From Denitrobacterium detoxificans (GTDB lineage: Bacteria > Actinomycetota > Coriobacteriia > Coriobacteriales > Eggerthellaceae): a stretch of DNA of 64,000 bases. Shown one piece after another: positions 8,035 through 16,532 of this stretch; the stretch's first letter is position 1, and each line of letters opens with the position of its first letter. The notes under the pieces are model-generated. The model was not told the DNA's origin. It saw nothing but the letters and a program-made list of their open reading frames with translations, and did not search any database. A program made the translations under genes and the position numbers. Location of the stretch: positions 1,954,432 to 2,018,431 of the forward strand of contig NZ_CP011402.1 in assembly GCF_001643775.1 (NCBI RefSeq), in the 5' to 3' direction.

Positions 8035-9219
8035 ATGGGCATATTCTCGCGATTCGAAGGCCATGTGGAAGACGGCCTGGAAGGCGCCGCGAACAAGATG
8101 TTCGACGCCCCGATCTCTCCTGTTCAGATAGCGAAAAAGGCTGAAAAGGCAATGCGCCGCGAAAAGATGGTCGGCGCGGGCCGCCAATACGCCCCCACGC
8201 TGTACACCATCCTGGTGAACCCCGACGACGACCAGCGCCTGTTCGGGTACTACCCCACGCTGGCAGGCGAAACCGAAACGTACCTGGCCGCCAAGGCCAA
8301 CGAGAACGGCCTGGTCATGGACGGACAGCCGCTCGTGCGCTTCATCGTTGACGAAGAGCTGCGCCACGGCAAGTTCGACGTCATCGCCGAAATGGTCTCG
8401 GCGCCCATCATCTCGCAGCTTCGCCAAGAGGAAATGGCGCGTTACGGTCTGGCAGGTGGCCCCCAGATGGGTGGCTTTGCACCGCAGCAGGCATACGCTC
8501 CCCAGCGCGGGCCGCAAATGGGCTACGACGCCCCCTACCAGCAGCAGCAAGCATACGCTCCCGCTGGTGGCGGCTATACGGCAGAGCCATCCATGGCGCA
8601 GCCTCCGCACAAGGAACCGCTTCCCTACGTGCCGGAAGAGGAAATCGACCGTTCCATCGACTACGGCGAGTACACCTTCAATAGCCAGGATTTCGAAAAC
8701 TACGAGGAAAACGGCGCAGCCTACACGCCTTCCGCCCAGGGCCGCGAAGGATACGGGCGTCGCACCTCCCAGCCGCTCGACCCCGCATACGCAGGAGGCT
8801 TCCCCGAGGAAGACCAGTTCGCAGGCTTTGGAGCTCCGGCACGCCCCACGCCCGCTCCCGCACCTGCGCGTCCGCAGCCCATGCAGGCTCCCGCAACGCG
8901 CACGTTCAACGATGCCTCGCCCGCAGCGGCGGTCTACCCCGCACGCTTGGTGAACACGGCAACCGGCCGCACCTATGCGCTCACCGTATCGCGCATGGTC
9001 ATGGGTCGCAGCAGCGGCTGCGGCATCGTAGTCGACGACATCAACGCTAGCCGCAGCCACGCGGAATTCACCTGCGATGGCAACGGCGTATGGACCATCA
9101 CCGACCTTGGCAGTACCAACGGCACCTACGTGAACGGCCAGCGCATCACCTCGCAGCCGCTCTACGAAGGCGACCGCATTTCCCTGGGCATGACCGACCT
9201 CATGTTCACGCAGAACTAA
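8035..9219 (+). CDS. fhaA: FHA-domain protein FhaA (DUF3662 plus FHA)
   Basis: FhaA proteins bind phosphothreonine on Ser/Thr kinases and their targets and help control peptidoglycan synthesis. The first 125 residues are the FhaA N-terminal domain (MGIFSRFEGHVEDGLEG, then the QYAPTLYTILVNPDD core). A disordered linker rich in Q, P, Y and A follows (about 140-290). The C-terminal FHA domain has the phosphopeptide-binding signature MGRSSGCGIVVDD, SRSHAEF and DLGSTNGTYVNG. The length is 394 residues. ATG 8035 has AAGGAG five bases upstream. It is the first gene of fhaA-fhaB-pstP-SEDS/PBP-pknB, the standard actinobacterial order. Confidence 0.95.
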   Translation: MGIFSRFEGHVEDGLEGAANKMFDAPISPVQIAKKAEKAMRREKMVGAGRQYAPTLYTILVNPDDDQRLFGYYPTLAGETETYLAAKANENGLVMDGQPLVRFIVDEELRHGKFDVIAEMVSAPIISQLRQEEMARYGLAGGPQMGGFAPQQAYAPQRGPQMGYDAPYQQQQAYAPAGGGYTAEPSMAQPPHKEPLPYVPEEEIDRSIDYGEYTFNSQDFENYEENGAAYTPSAQGREGYGRRTSQPLDPAYAGGFPEEDQFAGFGAPARPTPAPAPARPQPMQAPATRTFNDASPAAAVYPARLVNTATGRTYALTVSRMVMGRSSGCGIVVDDINASRSHAEFTCDGNGVWTITDLGSTNGTYVNGQRITSQPLYEGDRISLGMTDLMFTQN

Positions 9220-9234
9220 ACGAAGGGATCATCT

Positions 9235-9648
9235 TTGATCAACGTAACTCTGCTCGTCGGGCGCCTTCTTTTCGTGGCGCTCCTGTATCTGTTCCTGTTC
9301 GCCATCATGAAAACGGGCATTGGCCTGGTACGCGGACAGCGTAAGAAGGAAAAGTCCTGGACAATCGCCGTCGAACGCGGTCCAAAAGAACTGCGCGGCG
9401 TGCAAATCGCCGTACACGGCCCGGTTATCGTGGGCCGCAACCCCGGAGCCGACATCGTCATTGGCGCAGGGTACGTTTCCGGGCGCCACGCGCGCTTCAC
9501 CCTCATGGGCCAGAACCTGTTCGTGGAAGACCTGGGCAGCACCAACGGCACCACGGTTAACGGGCACCGCATCTTCGAGCCCACCGCCCTGCGCGACAAA
9601 GACACGGTCACCATCGGCGACGTGGTAATGAGGGCGAGGTTCGCATAA
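9235..9648 (+). CDS. fhaB: FHA-domain membrane protein FhaB
   Basis: This 137-residue protein has one N-terminal membrane helix (about residues 5-28) and a cytoplasmic FHA domain from about residue 55 (VGRNPGADIVI, SGRHARF, DLGSTNGTTVNG). In mycobacteria the equivalent (FipA/FhaB) is a kinase substrate that links signalling to division. It starts with TTG 9235 behind GAAGGGA, 15 bases after fhaA. Its stop overlaps the pstP ATG as TAATG, so the two are translationally coupled. Confidence 0.93.
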   Translation: MINVTLLVGRLLFVALLYLFLFAIMKTGIGLVRGQRKKEKSWTIAVERGPKELRGVQIAVHGPVIVGRNPGADIVIGAGYVSGRHARFTLMGQNLFVEDLGSTNGTTVNGHRIFEPTALRDKDTVTIGDVVMRARFA

Positions 9649-10886
9649 TGGCGGCCGCACGCACTCAGGCGCAGGTACGACGCGCCCCTTCCGCGAAATT
9701 CGGCAGCCGCACCGATATCGGCTGCGTTCGCGAGCACAACGAAGACAGCCTTATCGTGGCCCCACCCCTCTACGCTGTGGCCGATGGCATGGGCGGCCAC
9801 GCCGCAGGCGAAGTGGCAAGCGAAATTGCCGTTCGCACGCTGGCCAGGCAAGCCCCCAGCGAAGCCGACACGGAAGCGCTGGGCAATGCCGTAATCACCG
9901 CCAACTACGCCGTCATCAACGCAGCCCAGGAAAAGGGCCGTTCAGGCATGGGCACCACTATGACCGCCGCCGTGCTACGCGGAGAACGCCTGGCCATCGC
10001 CCAAGTGGGCGACAGCCGCGCATACCTGCTCCACCAGGGGCAGATGCAACAGCTCACGCGCGACCACAGCCTTATGGCCGACATGATCGAAGCTGGCGAG
10101 ATCACCCCCGAGGAAGCCCGCGTCCACCCCAAGCGCTCCATCATCACGCGCGCATTGGGCAGCGACCCCTCCATGCAGCCCGACTTGTACGAGCTCGACG
10201 TCTGCACGGGCGACCGCCTGCTGCTATGCTCCGACGGCCTTACGGGCATGCTGGAAGATAGCGAAATCGAGACCATTCTCATGCGCACGCGCGACCCGCA
10301 ACGGTGCGCCAGCATCTTGGTGAACGAAGCCATCGCCGCAGGCGGGCAAGACAACGTCACCGTCGTGGTCGTCGATGTGGAGGGCAACGAAGAGCAGCGC
10401 GTGAAGAAGACGCGCCGCCGCGGACGCGCTTGGGCGATCGTCATCATTCTTGCCATCATTGCTACCGTGCTGGGCATTTGCTACGGCGCGTACCACTACA
10501 GCCAAACCTGCGCCTACCTGGCTTCCCAGGACGGCAAGGTCGCAGTCTACCAAGGCGTGCCCGATTCCGTATTGGGCGTTTCCCTGTCGCATCTCGACCA
10601 CGTGACCAGCGTGGAAGTAAGCGACCTGGAACCCGGCGTTGCCAATCGCCTTTCCGAAGGCGTCATACGCGTCGACAACCTCGACAAGGCAAATCAGCTG
10701 GTCGATACCTACGAGGAATACATCGAGGAATCGAAGGCGGCATCTGCCTCCGCAAGCACCTCGAACGAGTCTTCCGAAAACGCAGAGGGCTCCTCGAGCG
10801 AATCCGCTGAGAGCAATGAGGAAACCGAAGAGGCAACCAACTCGGCAACCTCGAGCGCATCGAGCTCGCAAGAAGGTGTTGCCTAA
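9648..10886 (+). CDS. pstP: PP2C-family Ser/Thr protein phosphatase
   Basis: This Mn/Mg-dependent phosphatase removes phosphate from the kinases and FHA proteins of this cluster. The catalytic domain (about residues 15-250) shows the metal-binding motifs VREHNEDS, VADGMGGHAAGE, GDSRAYLL, SDGLTGML and GGQDNVTVVVV. A basic stretch (KKTRRRGR) and one membrane helix (about 265-285) follow. An external domain of about 120 residues ends in a serine/glutamate-rich tail. The length is 412 residues. It overlaps both neighbours by one or more bases (TAATG at each end), which suggests equal expression with fhaB and the SEDS-PBP gene. Confidence 0.95.
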   Translation: MAAARTQAQVRRAPSAKFGSRTDIGCVREHNEDSLIVAPPLYAVADGMGGHAAGEVASEIAVRTLARQAPSEADTEALGNAVITANYAVINAAQEKGRSGMGTTMTAAVLRGERLAIAQVGDSRAYLLHQGQMQQLTRDHSLMADMIEAGEITPEEARVHPKRSIITRALGSDPSMQPDLYELDVCTGDRLLLCSDGLTGMLEDSEIETILMRTRDPQRCASILVNEAIAAGGQDNVTVVVVDVEGNEEQRVKKTRRRGRAWAIVIILAIIATVLGICYGAYHYSQTCAYLASQDGKVAVYQGVPDSVLGVSLSHLDHVTSVEVSDLEPGVANRLSEGVIRVDNLDKANQLVDTYEEYIEESKAASASASTSNESSENAEGSSSESAESNEETEEATNSATSSASSSQEGVA

Positions 10887-13651
10887 TGACGCGCCGCAAC
10901 ACCGAACTCCTGCTGCTGCTCATCGCAGCGCCCATCGTCATTCTGCTCTACGCCATGATCGTCATGAACGAGGGGCAAACGCTCAGCGTGGAAACACTTG
11001 GAGTTCCCCTGGGCATTTTCGGTTCCTTCGCCGTGGCTCATCTAGCCGTACGCAAATGGGCTCCCGCAGCTGACCCAGCCATCCTGCCCATTGCGTTCGC
11101 GCTTTCGGGCATTGGCATCGCATTCATTACGCGCCTGGCGCCCGACATGGCAATTCGCCAGGTCATGTGGCTGTTCCTGGGCATCGTGTGCATGATTGGC
11201 GTGCTCGTGTTCATGAAGAACATCGACCGAACGGCCAACTACAAGTACACCCTCATGATCTTCGGCATCCTGCTGCTGCTCTCGCCCATGCTGCCGGGCA
11301 TCGGCACCGAAATCTCGGGTAGCCGTATTTGGCTCTCCGTGGGCTCGTTCAGCTTCCAGCCTGGTGAAATCGCGAAGATCCTCATCGTCTTGTTCCTTGC
11401 GGGCTACCTTGCCGCGAACCGCGAAATGCTCTCCGTCTTCACGATGCGCCTGGGGCCGCTGCGTCTGCCCGACATCCGCACGCTGCTGCCCATGCTTTTG
11501 GTATGGGGCCTGGCGCTCATCGTCGTCATCTTCGAGAAGGACCTGGGTAGCGCTCTGGTCGTATTCTTCGTATTCCTCACCATGCTCTACGTCACGACGG
11601 GCAAGCGCGTCTACATTGCCGTGGCCATCATCCTGCTGGCCATCGGCGGCGTATTCGCGTACAGCGCGTTTTCCCACGTGCAAATCCGCGTGAGCACGTG
11701 GCTCGACCCCTTCGCCGATGCGCAGGGCACGGGCTACCAGCTCTGCCAGGCCATCTACTCCATGGCCGACGGCGGCATCTTCGGCGTGGGCATCGGCAAC
11801 GGTCTGTGCGACAAGATCCCCGTCGTGGAAAGCGACTACATCTTCGCCGCCATCTGCGAGGAAGCGGGCCTTCTGGGCGCTGCTGGCGTGCTACTGCTGT
11901 TCGTCGCGTTCGCCGTGCGCGGCATCGTAACCGCCGCCCGCGCCAAGAGCGACGTAAGCTCCTTCATCGCCACGGGCCTCACCGCCTCCATTGTGCTGCA
12001 AGCATTCATCATCGTAGGCGGCGTCACGCGCCTCATTCCGCTTACGGGCCTCACGCTCCCCTTCATCAGCCAGGGCGGCTCTTCGCTGCTGGCGAGCTTC
12101 ATCGCCGTAGGCATGCTCCTGAAATGCGGCGACGAGGCCACGGGCGTAGGCCGCGAAATGACCGGCGCCATCGGCGGTTCCGCCCACGCGCAAATGGGCG
12201 TGCTGGGCCGCGTGGCCTTGGGCAAGCGCCTCACGGGCCTCATGATTGTCATCTGCCTCATGTTCGCCGTGCTGGTAGCAAACCTCACGCTGCTCATGGT
12301 GGTCAACGCCGACTACTATCAGAACCTCTCCACGAACAACCACACCACCGCCAAGGAAGCCACGCGCGAACGTGGCACCATTTCCACGAGCGATGGCGTG
12401 GTGCTGGCGCAAAGCATTCAGAACGAAGATGGCACGTACACGCGCATTTACCCCGCAGGCGTTTTGGCTTCGCATGTGGTGGGCTACTCGAGCACGAAGT
12501 ACGGCACAAGCGGCATCGAAAATGCCTGCAATGACACGCTTTCCGGCAGCACCGACTTTGCCACCTGGACCGACGTCATCAACAACTACGCCGGCATCTC
12601 CACGAGCGGCAATGACGTGAAGCTCACCATCAATTCCGAGATTCAGCAGGCTGCGCAAGACGCGCTCGACGGCTATTCGGGCGCCTGCGTCGTACTCGAC
12701 CCCGAAACGGGCGCCGTGCTGGCACTGGCCTCCTCGCCCACCTACGACGCCGCGGAATTCGAGAGCCTGCTTTCCAACAGCACCGATTCGTCTTCCAGCG
12801 ACGCGCTTTACAACCGCGCCACCCAGGCGCTATACGCCCCCGGCTCCACGTTCAAGATGCTCACGCTGGCCACGGCCCTGCAAAACGGCATTGCCAGCGA
12901 AGACACCGTGTACGACGCCCCGGGCAGCATGGACATTGGCAATGCGCCCGTTACCAACTTCGACGACACCAGCTACGGCGAGATCACCCTCGCCCGCGCT
13001 ACCGAAGTTTCCAGCAACACCGTATTTGGCCAGGTGGGCGTGCAGATTGGCCCCGAACTGCTGGTGCGTAGCGCCGAACAGTACGGATTCAACAACACCA
13101 CCGCCTTCGAGCTTCCGCTTTCGATGTCGCTCATGCCCGACCCCAGCGAAATGACCACGTGGGAAACCGCATGGGCCGCAGTTGGGCAGCCCGTAGGCGA
13201 ACACGAGAGCGCCGCCGGCCCGCAGGCAACCGTCCTGCAGATGGCCATGGTAGGCGCAGCCATCGCCAACGGCGGCACCATCATGCAGCCGTACCTGGTA
13301 GATAGCGTGTACAACGCCGAAGGCGAAAAGGCGAGCGAGACCTCGCCCACCGTATATGCCAACGTCATGTCCACCAGCACCGCCGATCGCGTGCTCGAAG
13401 TGCTGCAGGGCGTTGTGGAAAGCGGAACCGGCAAGGGCGCCGCTATCTCGGGCGTGAACATCGCAGGCAAGACGGGCACGGCCCAGACCGACAAGGAACT
13501 CGACAACAGCTGGTTTGTTGGCATGGGCCCCACCGAGGATTGCAAAGTCGTCATCGCCATTGTTCTCGAAGAAAACGATGGCTCTACGAATGCCGCTACG
13601 CGAGCAAATAATGTGTTAAGCACCGCTTTGAAAGTACAAGGAGCACTGTAA
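10886..13651 (+). CDS. SEDS glycosyltransferase fused to class B penicillin-binding protein
   Basis: One 921-residue frame holds both halves of a peptidoglycan synthase. Residues 1-425 are a FtsW/RodA-type SEDS polymerase with about ten membrane helices and family motifs such as GSRIWL, QPGEIAK and FISQGGSSLL. A further helix (about 452-475) leads into a class B PBP (about 480-921) with the transpeptidase motifs APGSTFKM (SxxK), SSNTVF (SxN) and AGKTGTAQT (KTG). In most bacteria rodA and pbpA are two genes in this same position, so the protein probably both polymerises glycan and crosslinks it. It overlaps the pstP stop. The reading frame is continuous, so this is not an assembly frameshift. 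FtsW versus RodA role is undecided. Confidence 0.95.
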   Translation: MTRRNTELLLLLIAAPIVILLYAMIVMNEGQTLSVETLGVPLGIFGSFAVAHLAVRKWAPAADPAILPIAFALSGIGIAFITRLAPDMAIRQVMWLFLGIVCMIGVLVFMKNIDRTANYKYTLMIFGILLLLSPMLPGIGTEISGSRIWLSVGSFSFQPGEIAKILIVLFLAGYLAANREMLSVFTMRLGPLRLPDIRTLLPMLLVWGLALIVVIFEKDLGSALVVFFVFLTMLYVTTGKRVYIAVAIILLAIGGVFAYSAFSHVQIRVSTWLDPFADAQGTGYQLCQAIYSMADGGIFGVGIGNGLCDKIPVVESDYIFAAICEEAGLLGAAGVLLLFVAFAVRGIVTAARAKSDVSSFIATGLTASIVLQAFIIVGGVTRLIPLTGLTLPFISQGGSSLLASFIAVGMLLKCGDEATGVGREMTGAIGGSAHAQMGVLGRVALGKRLTGLMIVICLMFAVLVANLTLLMVVNADYYQNLSTNNHTTAKEATRERGTISTSDGVVLAQSIQNEDGTYTRIYPAGVLASHVVGYSSTKYGTSGIENACNDTLSGSTDFATWTDVINNYAGISTSGNDVKLTINSEIQQAAQDALDGYSGACVVLDPETGAVLALASSPTYDAAEFESLLSNSTDSSSSDALYNRATQALYAPGSTFKMLTLATALQNGIASEDTVYDAPGSMDIGNAPVTNFDDTSYGEITLARATEVSSNTVFGQVGVQIGPELLVRSAEQYGFNNTTAFELPLSMSLMPDPSEMTTWETAWAAVGQPVGEHESAAGPQATVLQMAMVGAAIANGGTIMQPYLVDSVYNAEGEKASETSPTVYANVMSTSTADRVLEVLQGVVESGTGKGAAISGVNIAGKTGTAQTDKELDNSWFVGMGPTEDCKVVIAIVLEENDGSTNAATRANNVLSTALKVQGAL

Positions 13652-13658
13652 ATGGAGT

Positions 13659-13690
13659 ATGCTAGCGTTAAGGTAATATCTCGCTAGCAT
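13659..13690 (+). promoter_or_regulatory. Inverted repeat before the PASTA kinase gene
   Basis: ATGCTAGCG (13659-13667) and CGCTAGCAT (13682-13690) are perfect 9-base inverted arms around a 14-base AT-rich spacer. They sit between the SEDS-PBP stop and the ribosome site of the kinase gene. It may be an operator, an mRNA hairpin, or a processing site. Confidence 0.5.
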
Positions 13691-13711
13691 GTGCCCAAAA
13701 GGAGTTTATAC

Positions 13712-15667
13712 GTGAACGGAAACATGGTAGGCAGAGTCTTCAATAACCGCTATCAGCTCACCGACCGCATTGGCATCGGTGGCATGGCGGAAGTATACCG
13801 CGCGCAAGACCGCGTACTCGGTCGCGTCGTTGCGGTGAAGGTCATGCTCCCCCAATACGCCGCCGACGCCGATTTCACGCAGCGTTTCCGCCAGGAAGCT
13901 GCATCGGCAGCCAACCTGCAGAGTCCCTACATCGTAAATGTGTACGACTGGGGCCACGACGGCGATACGTACTTCATCGTCATGGAATACGTACGCGGAA
14001 GCGACCTGAAGACGGCCATCACGCAGCGCGGCGCCATTAGCCAGCGCAAGGTCGCGGAAATCGGCTCCCAGGTGTGCCAGGCTCTTTCCGTGGCGCATAA
14101 CCAGGACATCATTCATCGCGACGTGAAGCCGCAGAACATCATGGTCCAGCCCGACGGCAACGTGAAGGTCATGGACTTCGGCATTGCACGCGCGAAGAAC
14201 TCCATGAAGCAGCAGACGTCCGCCGTACTGGGCACTGCGCATTACATTTCGCCTGAACAGGCGCAGGGTAAAGACCTCACTCCCGCAAGTGACATCTACT
14301 CGCTCGGCGTGGTCATGTACGAGGCCGTTACGGGCAAGCTGCCCTTCGATGGCCCCGACAGCGTAAGCGTGGCCATGAAGCAGGTGAGCGAATACCCCGT
14401 TCCGCCGAGCGAAATCAACCCCGAGGTCGACCCCGGTCTGGAGCAGATCATCATGCGCGCCCTGGAAAAGGATCCGCTGGCGCGTTTCGCCACGGTAAGC
14501 GACATGAAGCATGCGCTGAACGATTACCTCGCCGGTCGCCCGGTGAACATGGCCGACGCAACGCATGTCATGGCAGGCGCATTCGTACCGCCCATGGCCG
14601 ACGGTACGCAGGTCATGCCTGCCGTCGACGGCGCTACGGGCGCCCCCACCCAGGCGGCGCGCACCATGAAGGCCGTCGACGAAGAGGCCCTGCGCAAGAA
14701 GAAGCGCAATCGCAACATCGTGGTAGCCTTGCTGCTCATTGTTGTCGTTGCGGCCATTGCCGCAGCCGTGTTCCTCATTACCAGCAACAAGGAGGGCACG
14801 GTTCCCGACGTAACGGGCCAGAGCGCGCAGGCAGCTGCTGTAACGCTGAAGGCATCCGGCTACGAAGTGGGCACCACCACCGAGGTGTACAGCGATACCG
14901 TTGCCGCAGGTAACGTGGTCTCCACCGACCCCTCGGCTGGCACAAAGGCCGCCGAAGGCACCACGGTGAACCTGAACGTTTCCAAGGGCAAGGAGCAAAT
15001 CGAAGTTCCCGACCTTTCTGGCATGACGGCCGACCAGGCGAAAGCCGCGCTTAGCAAGCTGGGGCTCACCGCCAAGGAAGGCACCTCCGAATACTCCGAC
15101 AGCGCCGCCGAAGGCACGGTAGCCCGCCAGGACGTTACCGCCGGCACGAAGGTAGACGCGGGCACCACCGTTACGTACTACCTGTCCAAGGGCTCTCAGA
15201 ACGTTTCCGTACCCGATCTTTCCGGCATGACGGAATCCGAAGCCAAGGAAGCACTCGAGGCTGTTGGCCTAACGGGCACCGCAGGTGATTCCCAGTATTC
15301 CACCTCGGTAGCCAAGGGCTGCATCATCTCGCAGAATCCCTCGAAGAGCACGAAGGTCGAAAAGGGCACCAAGGTCACCTACGTGGTATCGCTGGGACAG
15401 CAGTCCGTTCCCGACGTCATTGGCCTCACCCAGTCGGAAGCGCTTTCCGAGCTGAGCGACTTTGACGTACATGTGGTCGATCAGTCCAGCAGCAGCGTTG
15501 CCAAGGGCGTCGTCATCGACCAGAAGAAGAACTCCGATGGGTCCATCTCCATCTACGTCAGCACGGGCCCCGCAAGCTCTTCCAGCTCCTCTTCGAGCAG
15601 CTCTGGCTCGTCGAGTGACTCCAGTAGCTCTAACTCTTCCAGTTCGAGCTCATCGAGTTCCAACTAA
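13712..15667 (+). CDS. pknB: PASTA-domain Ser/Thr protein kinase
   Basis: This transmembrane kinase senses muropeptides or lipid II and phosphorylates cell-wall and division proteins. The kinase domain (about residues 5-265) has IGIGGMAEVY, VAVKVML, HRDVKPQN, DFGIARA and SPEQAQG, a complete RD-type set. One membrane helix lies near 335-355. Outside are four PASTA repeats, each starting with a VPD(V/L)xG motif, at roughly 365-425, 430-495, 500-565 and 568-620. A low-complexity serine tail ends the protein. I chose GTG 13712 because AAGGAG lies seven bases upstream; GTG 13691 is an alternative. It ends the fhaA cluster and is followed by a terminator. Confidence 0.95.
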   Translation: MNGNMVGRVFNNRYQLTDRIGIGGMAEVYRAQDRVLGRVVAVKVMLPQYAADADFTQRFRQEAASAANLQSPYIVNVYDWGHDGDTYFIVMEYVRGSDLKTAITQRGAISQRKVAEIGSQVCQALSVAHNQDIIHRDVKPQNIMVQPDGNVKVMDFGIARAKNSMKQQTSAVLGTAHYISPEQAQGKDLTPASDIYSLGVVMYEAVTGKLPFDGPDSVSVAMKQVSEYPVPPSEINPEVDPGLEQIIMRALEKDPLARFATVSDMKHALNDYLAGRPVNMADATHVMAGAFVPPMADGTQVMPAVDGATGAPTQAARTMKAVDEEALRKKKRNRNIVVALLLIVVVAAIAAAVFLITSNKEGTVPDVTGQSAQAAAVTLKASGYEVGTTTEVYSDTVAAGNVVSTDPSAGTKAAEGTTVNLNVSKGKEQIEVPDLSGMTADQAKAALSKLGLTAKEGTSEYSDSAAEGTVARQDVTAGTKVDAGTTVTYYLSKGSQNVSVPDLSGMTESEAKEALEAVGLTGTAGDSQYSTSVAKGCIISQNPSKSTKVEKGTKVTYVVSLGQQSVPDVIGLTQSEALSELSDFDVHVVDQSSSSVAKGVVIDQKKNSDGSISIYVSTGPASSSSSSSSSSGSSSDSSSSNSSSSSSSSSN

Positions 15668-15688
15668 CGCTTACGCGTGATTGCTTTA

Positions 15689-15716
15689 GGGCCAGCTCTT
15701 TGGGGTTGGCCCTTTT
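15689..15716 (+). terminator. Rho-independent terminator of the pknB cluster
   Basis: GGGCCA pairs with TGGCCC over a 12-base loop and is followed by four Ts, 21 bases after the kinase stop codon. Confidence 0.75.
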
Positions 15717-15735
15717 CGTATCTATTCGCTCCCGG

Positions 15736-15918
15736 GCGGACAGGCGGCGTCCCTCCCCGAGGCACCCGCTCCGCTGCTCACGTGGTTTCGGCCCCGCACG
15801 GGCCGAAACCTACGCTCGTGCGCTCGCTGGTTCATGCATTTAACTGGTTGCTTGGCTAAGCCAAGCAACTTCGTTATTTGCTTTCACAGTGCCTCGGGGA
15901 GGGACGCCGCCTGTCCGC
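15736..15918 (+). repeat. Structured intergenic repeat, copy E3
   Basis: The outer arms 15736-15765 and 15889-15918 form a perfect 30-bp stem. Hairpin 1 has 11-bp arms (GGTTTCGGCCC with GGGCCGAAACC, 15784-15810). Hairpin 2 is GTTGCTTGGC with its complement (15847-15869). All three junction segments are intact apart from one base (GCTCACGT for GCTCGCGT). The copy lies 69 bases downstream of pknB and in the same direction, beyond the pknB terminator. Confidence 0.88.
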
Positions 15919-16292
15919 TAGCGCGGATTCGGGTGGGGCCACCACGATTGGCTATCCCCTCAACATCACACGAAACGCTAGTCGCAACTCAAAGAGTCTT
16001 GTTGGAACGCGTATGTCCACACGAGGCAGTACACACTCGTTAGCCAACCAACCCCTCGAGAGCGCTACGAATCCCGCGGAGCCCGCGCTGCCGAAGCTGA
16101 GAAGGTTTAAACCTTTAAACCCAATTGGCTACAACAGAGGATGGCCAGCAGCGCAAATAAGAGCCGCAACAAAGAAAAGATTTACAAAGGGCCGCACTCA
16201 TCGTGGTCGGGCAGCCTACATGGTCGCGCCTTGCTTCAAGCCAGCTCGTTGCGAATGAGGTAGTCGCTGGCGCTACAACCCTAAATGGGTAA
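15919..16292. other. Non-coding tract between repeat copies E3 and E4
   Basis: These 374 bases hold no frame with coding character and no RNA gene I can name. A short dyad AAGGTTTAAACCTT lies at about 16102-16115. The tract may be decayed sequence between two convergent transcription units. Confidence 0.4.
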
Positions 16293-16296
16293 GGTC

Positions 16297-16517
16297 GACC
16301 GGCATATGCCCGCAGGGGCACTGTGAAAGCAAACAAATGCGCTGCAAATGGGCCTTCCGAAGGCGGAGCGGAAACGCAGTTTCCGAAACGCCAAGGAAGA
16401 CCCAGGCAGCGCAAGTAAAAACATGAACCAGCGAGCGCACGAGCGTAGGGCAAGGCCCGTGCGGGGCCTTGCCCACGCGAGCAGCGGAGCGGGTGCCCCG
16501 AAGGGCATATGCCGGTC
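16297..16517 (-). repeat. Structured intergenic repeat, copy E4
   Basis: The outer arms 16297-16321 and 16493-16517 pair over 22 positions with a symmetrical 3x3 internal loop (GCA opposite GAA on the plus strand). On the minus strand hairpin 1 is GGGCAAGGCCC with GGGCCTTGCCC. Hairpin 2 is long and branched, closed by GCGCTGC with GCAGCGC. The junctions are intact. It begins 15 bases after the stop of the EamA gene, in the same direction, with no terminator between, so it may itself end that transcript. Confidence 0.88.
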
Positions 16518-16532
16518 GGCCGCGGGACCAGA

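Noticed and set aside
14524-15680. CRISPR-like or tandem DNA repeats in the PASTA and serine-tail region
   Set aside because: The repetition is at protein level (PASTA units and a serine tail), with divergent codons and no regular spacers.
16431-16500. Short frames encoding MNQRAHERR-type peptides in the repeat copies
   Set aside because: The same peptide arises whenever the antisense of the conserved junction segments is translated. It changes with each hairpin variant, has no ribosome site, and the selection visible is on base pairing, not on codons.
15736-16517. Repeat family as an ordinary MITE with terminal inverted repeats
   Set aside because: A MITE would have the same terminal repeats in every copy. 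Here the outer arms differ completely between copies while matching within each copy, and no target-site duplication is evident. A mobile origin is not excluded.
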